Origin: Spirochaetota bacterium
Lineage (GTDB): Bacteria; Spirochaetota; Spirochaetia; Treponematales; UBA12059
Assembly: GCA_018262985.1 (NCBI GenBank)
Contig: JADFDI010000001.1
Location: forward strand, 186,001 to 250,000
Length of the DNA stretch: 64,000 nt
Reading direction: 5' to 3'
A model generated the notes under the pieces. That model did no database searches. It was given only the letters and a program-made list of their open reading frames with translations, and was not told the origin of the DNA. Within the stretch, counting starts at the first letter, position 1; each line of letters opens with the position of its first letter. Shown one piece after another: positions 60,336 to 64,000 of the stretch. The position numbers were made by a program, and so were the translations under genes.

Positions 60336-63300
60336 ATGCGCGACATCGAGAGCGGCCCGCCCGGGGCCGCGGGAGACTTCGTCGAGGAAGGGGGGCGGAC
60401 CTGGTACCGCATCGCCGGCTACGACCGCATGCGGCCTTTCCTCATGGCCCTGGCCTCGGATTCCGACCTGTGGGCCTACGTCTCCAGCGCCGGATCCCTG
60501 GCGGCCGGCCGCCGCGACGCGGAAGGCTCCTTCTTCCCCTACGAGACGGCGGACCGCATCCACGCCCGCTGGGAATCCTGCGGGCCCCGCACCTGGATCC
60601 TCGTCGAGAAGGACGGGACGACCCGCCTCTGGGAGCCCTTCGCCCTCCGGCCGGGCGCCGCGCCGCAGAAGCGCGAACTGTGGAAGGATCCGCTTTCCAC
60701 GCGCGTCCGCTTCTCCGAGGAGGACGCGGAGTCGGGCCTCGTCTTCAGCTACGAGTGGGCTTCCGCGGACTCCCTCGGGCTCGTGCGGAGCGCGCGGCTC
60801 CGGGCCGCCCGCGGCCCGGTCCGCGTCCGCGTCCTCGACGGCTTCGTGGGGCTCCGGCCCGCGGGCGTCGACAACGCCACCTGGAACTCGCTCTCCTACC
60901 TCGCCGACGCCTACACCTGGAACGAGGCGGTCGCGGGCGGCAGGCTCGGCATCCACGCGCTCTACGCGAAAATCTGGGACCGCGCGGAGCCGAAGGAGAA
61001 TTTCGAGGCTAACCTCGCCTGGTCCGCCGGGCCGCGTTTCGCGGACGGCGCGGAGCTTCCCTCCACGGGGCTCCTTTCCACGAGGCAGCTCGAGGACTTC
61101 TGCGCGGGCCGCGCGCCGGTCGCGGAGACCCTGGCCCGCGGCCTGAGGGGCGCCTGCCTCCGCGCCTTCGAGGCGGAACTCGGCGCGGAGAGCCTCGAGT
61201 GGCGCCTCGCGCTCGACGGACCCCGCTCCCAGGCGCGCGTCGCCGAGCTCGCCGCCTCGCTCGGGCGCGGCGGTCCCTCCGACGCGGAGATCGAGGCGGC
61301 CCTCGCCGCCAACGACGCGGGCGTCCGAGCCCTCGTGGCGCGCGCGGACGGGCTGCAAGGCTCCGGCGACCCGATGGCCGCGGCCCACCACGCGGCCAAC
61401 GTCCTCTTCAACATCATGCGGGGCGGCGTCTTCGTGGACGGGACCGCCTGGGACAAGGAAGACCTCCTCGCCTTCGCGGAGTCCCGGAACCGCCCGCTCG
61501 CGACGCGCCTCGCCGGGGCGCTGTCCGACCTGCCCGCGCGCTCAGGCCGCGCGGCCGTGACGGAGGCCCTGCGCGACGCCGATCCCGGCCTCCGCCGCCT
61601 GGCGCGCGAGTACCTCCCCCTGACCTGGAGCCGCCGCCACGGCGACCCGAGCCGGCCCTGGAACCGCTTCTCGGTCCGCGTCCGCGACCCGGGCGGGCGG
61701 CGCGTCGTCGACTACCAAGGGAACTGGCGCGACATCTTCCAGAACTGGGAGGCCCTCCTGGCCTCCCAGCCCGAGTACGCCGAGTCCTTCGTCGCCACCT
61801 TCCTCTCCGCCATGACGCCGGACGGGCACAACCCGTACCGCCTCGGGCGCTTCGGCGTGGACTGGGAAGTCGTGGACGAGGAAGATCCCTGGAGCTACAT
61901 CGGCTATTGGAGCGACCACCAGGTGGTCTACCTGCTCAAGCTCCTCGAGGCGGCGGAAGCCCGCGAGCCCGGCTTCGCGGCGGAGCTGTGGGAACAGCGC
62001 GCCTTCACCTTCGCGGACGTGCCCTACCGGATACGGTCCTACGCCGAGCTTCTCGAGCGGCCGAAGGCGGGCATCCGCTTCGACGCGGCCGCGCACCGCC
62101 GCGCCCTGGCGCGCGCGGAAGCGCTCGGCGCCGACGGGCGCCTGGTGCCCGGTCCCGACGGGCAGCCCCTGCTCGCGAGCCTCGCGGAAAAGCTGGTCGC
62201 CATCCTCCTGGCCAAGGCGGGCAACCTGGTTCCGGGCGGCGGCCTCTGGCTCAACACCCAGCGGCCCGAGTGGAACGACGCGAACAACGCCCTGGTCGGC
62301 TGGGGGCTTTCGCTCGTGAGCCTGGCCGAGCTCAGGCGCCTCCTCGTGTTCCTCCGCGACCTTCCCTGCCTCGACGCGGCCCTCAGCCTTCCGGCCGAGA
62401 GCGCGGCCGCGCTGTCGGCCTTCGTCGGGATCATGGCGAAGACCCCTCCCGCGGCGGTCGACGATCCCCGCGCCCGCAAGGCCTGGATGGATGCCGTCGG
62501 CCCCGTCATGGACGCATGGCGGGGCGCCCGGTACGCGCTCGCGGACCGCGCCGCGCTTCTCGCGGAGGCGGGCGAAAGCGTTCCGGAGCCGGACCGGGCG
62601 CTCGCGCCGGAAGGCCTGCTCCGCGATTTCGTCGAAGGGCTCAGCGCCCTCGTGGAAGCTACCCTCCGGGCGAACCGCCGGAGCGACGGCCTCTGGCACA
62701 GCTACAACCTGATGCGGCCGGGCGGCGGCGTCGTCGAGGTGGACCGCCTCTTCCTCATGCTCGAGGGCCAGGTGGCCATCCTCGGGAGCGGCCTCCTTTC
62801 GCCGGAGGAGTCCGCGTCGCTGCTCCGCGCCCTCGCCTCGAGCGAGCTGTACGTCGGGGACCGGCGCAGCTACATCCTCTATCCGGACCGCGTCCTGCCG
62901 GGCTTCCTGGAGCGGAACGTCCTGGACGCCGAAGCCCTGGCCCTGCCGCTCGTGAAGCGCCTCCTCGCCGGGGGCGGCGGGGGCGTGCTCGAGCGCCAGG
63001 CGGACGGCTTGGTACGCTTCGCCCCGGCCATGGCCAACCGGCACGACGTCGAGCGGGCCCTGGCCGCCGAGTCCGAGTCGGACCGCGCGGCCCTGGCCGG
63101 GCACTACGAGCGCCTGCTCCGCCACCGCGAATTCACCGGCCGATCGGGAACCATGTTCGGCTTCGAGGGCCTCGGGTCCATCTACTGGCACATGGTGGCC
63201 AAGCTCCTCCTGGCCGCCCAGGAGGCCTGCTTCGCGGCGCAGGCCGCCGCTTCGCCGGTCCTGCCCGAGCTCATCGAGAGCTACCGGGCCATCCAGGCGG

Positions 63301-63698
63301 GTCTCGGCTACCGCAAGACCGCCGCGGAGTACGGCGCCTTTCCCGCCGATCCCTACTCGCACACGCCTTCGGGCGGGGGCGCCCAGCAGCCGGGCATGAC
63401 CGGCCAGGTCAAGGAAGAAATCATCGCGCGCTGGGGCGAGCTCGGCCTGCGCTGGCGCCGGGGTCGCCTGGTCCTGGATCCCCTGCTCCTCGACCGCCGC
63501 GAGCTCGGGCGGGAAGGGGGCCTGGAGTTCACCTACCGCGGCATCCCTTTCCGCTACGTCGCGTCGGAACGGCCGTGGCTCCGGATACTCGGACCGGCGG
63601 GCTGGGAGGAATGCCCGGGCGCGGAAATTCCCTTCGCGTGCGCGCGCGCCGTGGAAGCAGGCATCGCGGCGACGAACGTCGCGGGATCCGCCCCGTGA
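60336..63698 (+). CDS. Large glycosidase/phosphorylase-like enzyme (GH94/149/161-like)
   Basis: A 1120-residue cytosolic protein without a signal peptide. The segments YQGNWRDIFQNWEALLA (about residue 458), WSYIGYWSDHQVVYLLKLLE, WLNTQRPEWNDANNALVGWG (about 637) and LWHSYNLMRPGG resemble the (alpha/alpha)6-barrel phosphorylases of disaccharides and beta-1,3-glucans. Length of 1100 residues or more fits GH149/GH161 better than GH94, but I recognise this only from memory. By context it should phosphorolyse or hydrolyse imported beta-glucan oligosaccharides. WND may hold the catalytic Asp. It overlaps the GH3 gene by GTGA. Confidence 0.65.
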   Translation: MRDIESGPPGAAGDFVEEGGRTWYRIAGYDRMRPFLMALASDSDLWAYVSSAGSLAAGRRDAEGSFFPYETADRIHARWESCGPRTWILVEKDGTTRLWEPFALRPGAAPQKRELWKDPLSTRVRFSEEDAESGLVFSYEWASADSLGLVRSARLRAARGPVRVRVLDGFVGLRPAGVDNATWNSLSYLADAYTWNEAVAGGRLGIHALYAKIWDRAEPKENFEANLAWSAGPRFADGAELPSTGLLSTRQLEDFCAGRAPVAETLARGLRGACLRAFEAELGAESLEWRLALDGPRSQARVAELAASLGRGGPSDAEIEAALAANDAGVRALVARADGLQGSGDPMAAAHHAANVLFNIMRGGVFVDGTAWDKEDLLAFAESRNRPLATRLAGALSDLPARSGRAAVTEALRDADPGLRRLAREYLPLTWSRRHGDPSRPWNRFSVRVRDPGGRRVVDYQGNWRDIFQNWEALLASQPEYAESFVATFLSAMTPDGHNPYRLGRFGVDWEVVDEEDPWSYIGYWSDHQVVYLLKLLEAAEAREPGFAAELWEQRAFTFADVPYRIRSYAELLERPKAGIRFDAAAHRRALARAEALGADGRLVPGPDGQPLLASLAEKLVAILLAKAGNLVPGGGLWLNTQRPEWNDANNALVGWGLSLVSLAELRRLLVFLRDLPCLDAALSLPAESAAALSAFVGIMAKTPPAAVDDPRARKAWMDAVGPVMDAWRGARYALADRAALLAEAGESVPEPDRALAPEGLLRDFVEGLSALVEATLRANRRSDGLWHSYNLMRPGGGVVEVDRLFLMLEGQVAILGSGLLSPEESASLLRALASSELYVGDRRSYILYPDRVLPGFLERNVLDAEALALPLVKRLLAGGGGGVLERQADGLVRFAPAMANRHDVERALAAESESDRAALAGHYERLLRHREFTGRSGTMFGFEGLGSIYWHMVAKLLLAAQEACFAAQAAASPVLPELIESYRAIQAGLGYRKTAAEYGAFPADPYSHTPSGGGAQQPGMTGQVKEEIIARWGELGLRWRRGRLVLDPLLLDRRELGREGGLEFTYRGIPFRYVASERPWLRILGPAGWEECPGAEIPFACARAVEAGIAATNVAGSAP

Positions 63699-64000
63699 AC
63701 GCCTCGGACCTCGCGGCGCGCTCCCTTGCCGACGCGCGCGCGCTCCGGCGCGGGACGCTCCGCGCCGCCGGCCTCCTCGCCGCATCCCTGCTTCTCGTGA
63801 CGGGCGCCGCCTGCTCCTCCGCGGCGCGCCGCTCCGGCGAGGGGGCCGAAGCGGCGGCCGAGGCGGCGCTCCCGCTTCCCCTCGCCACCGGCGCCATTCC
63901 CCCGGACGCCATCTGCCGGGATCCCGCCGCGAGGGCCGAGGCACGGGCGCGCGACCTCCTTGCCCGCATGACGCTCGAGGAGAAGGTCGGCCAGATGACC
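63695..64000 (+). CDS. GH3 beta-glucosidase, N-terminal part (cut by window edge)
   Basis: The first 102 codons of a glycoside hydrolase family 3 enzyme. It begins at a GTG overlapping the previous stop. Residues about 22-40 are a hydrophobic signal with a lipobox-like end (LVTGAAC), so it is probably an envelope lipoprotein. The start of the GH3 domain, ARDLLARMTLEEKVGQMT, is unmistakable and breaks off at the right edge. It would release glucose from short beta-glucan fragments. Confidence 0.88.
   Translation, partial: MNASDLAARSLADARALRRGTLRAAGLLAASLLLVTGAACSSAARRSGEGAEAAAEAALPLPLATGAIPPDAICRDPAARAEARARDLLARMTLEEKVGQMT

Overview
This is a GC-rich chromosomal window (roughly two thirds G+C or more by eye), densely coded on both strands. 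It most likely comes from a spirochaete. The main reasons are a cheA / cheW-cheR / cheX / cheY operon of the type known from Treponema, many lipoproteins paired with outer-membrane barrel proteins, a bactofilin, a PEGA-domain surface protein and a DUF3798-type ABC transporter. Genes are commonly coupled by ATGA or GTGA overlaps. All three tRNA genes lack an encoded CCA. I saw no rRNA, insertion sequence, prophage or CRISPR array.

Layout. 1-2254 (minus): a PhnD-like binding protein followed by a sensor histidine kinase cut by the left edge. 2368-4421 (plus): CBS/ATPase, DRTGG-like and PHP-domain proteins, a trio best known beside [FeFe]-hydrogenase genes. 4485-8624: a lipoprotein, an acyl-CoA synthetase and a membrane class III nucleotide cyclase. 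9001-14752: a complete ABC importer (DUF3798 lipoprotein, double ATPase, two permeases, small membrane protein). 14904-18148: secreted protein, bactofilin, TPR protein, MtaB. 18215-22360: two tandem lipoprotein plus outer-membrane-protein pairs. 22412-24889: M29 aminopeptidase, tRNA-Lys, AzlC/AzlD exporter. 24939-29214 (minus): CsgG-like/PEGA protein, a small membrane protein and two barrel-like proteins. 29422-34189: chemotaxis operon. 34305-38305: tRNA-Val, radical SAM protein, YjbQ, AraC regulator. 38491-40948: an unusual flagellar switch operon. 41161-43703: tRNA-Phe, GalE, M20 peptidase. 43798-46808 (minus): membrane phosphoesterase and chemoreceptor. 46950-52651: acyl-ACP thioesterase, then (minus) two Opp-like permeases, a CbbX-like AAA+ ATPase and a BMP-type lipoprotein. 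52764-64000: a beta-propeller-like protein, a permease remnant, and a probable beta-glucan utilisation locus (ROK regulator, secreted GH16, sugar ABC importer, large cytosolic glycosidase/phosphorylase-like enzyme, GH3 cut by the right edge).

The most interesting element is the switch operon at 38491-40948. Two small SpoA (FliN-like) proteins are translationally coupled to a 647-residue protein in which a FliM is fused to the middle and C-terminal domains of FliG. The FliM CheY-binding peptide and the FliG N-terminal FliF-binding domain are both absent, and the FliM GGPG and FliG EHPQ contact motifs are both altered. I know of no description of a natural FliM-FliG fusion. It lies about 4 kb from a chemotaxis operon, so a second, specialised C-ring or switch subassembly is a reasonable hypothesis.

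In the beta-glucan region, the secreted GH16 would cut polymer, the ABC system would import oligosaccharides, and the cytosolic enzyme and GH3 would finish degradation under ROK control. A palindrome sits just upstream of the binding-protein gene. A 74-codon permease 3' remnant at 54762 shows that this locus was rearranged.
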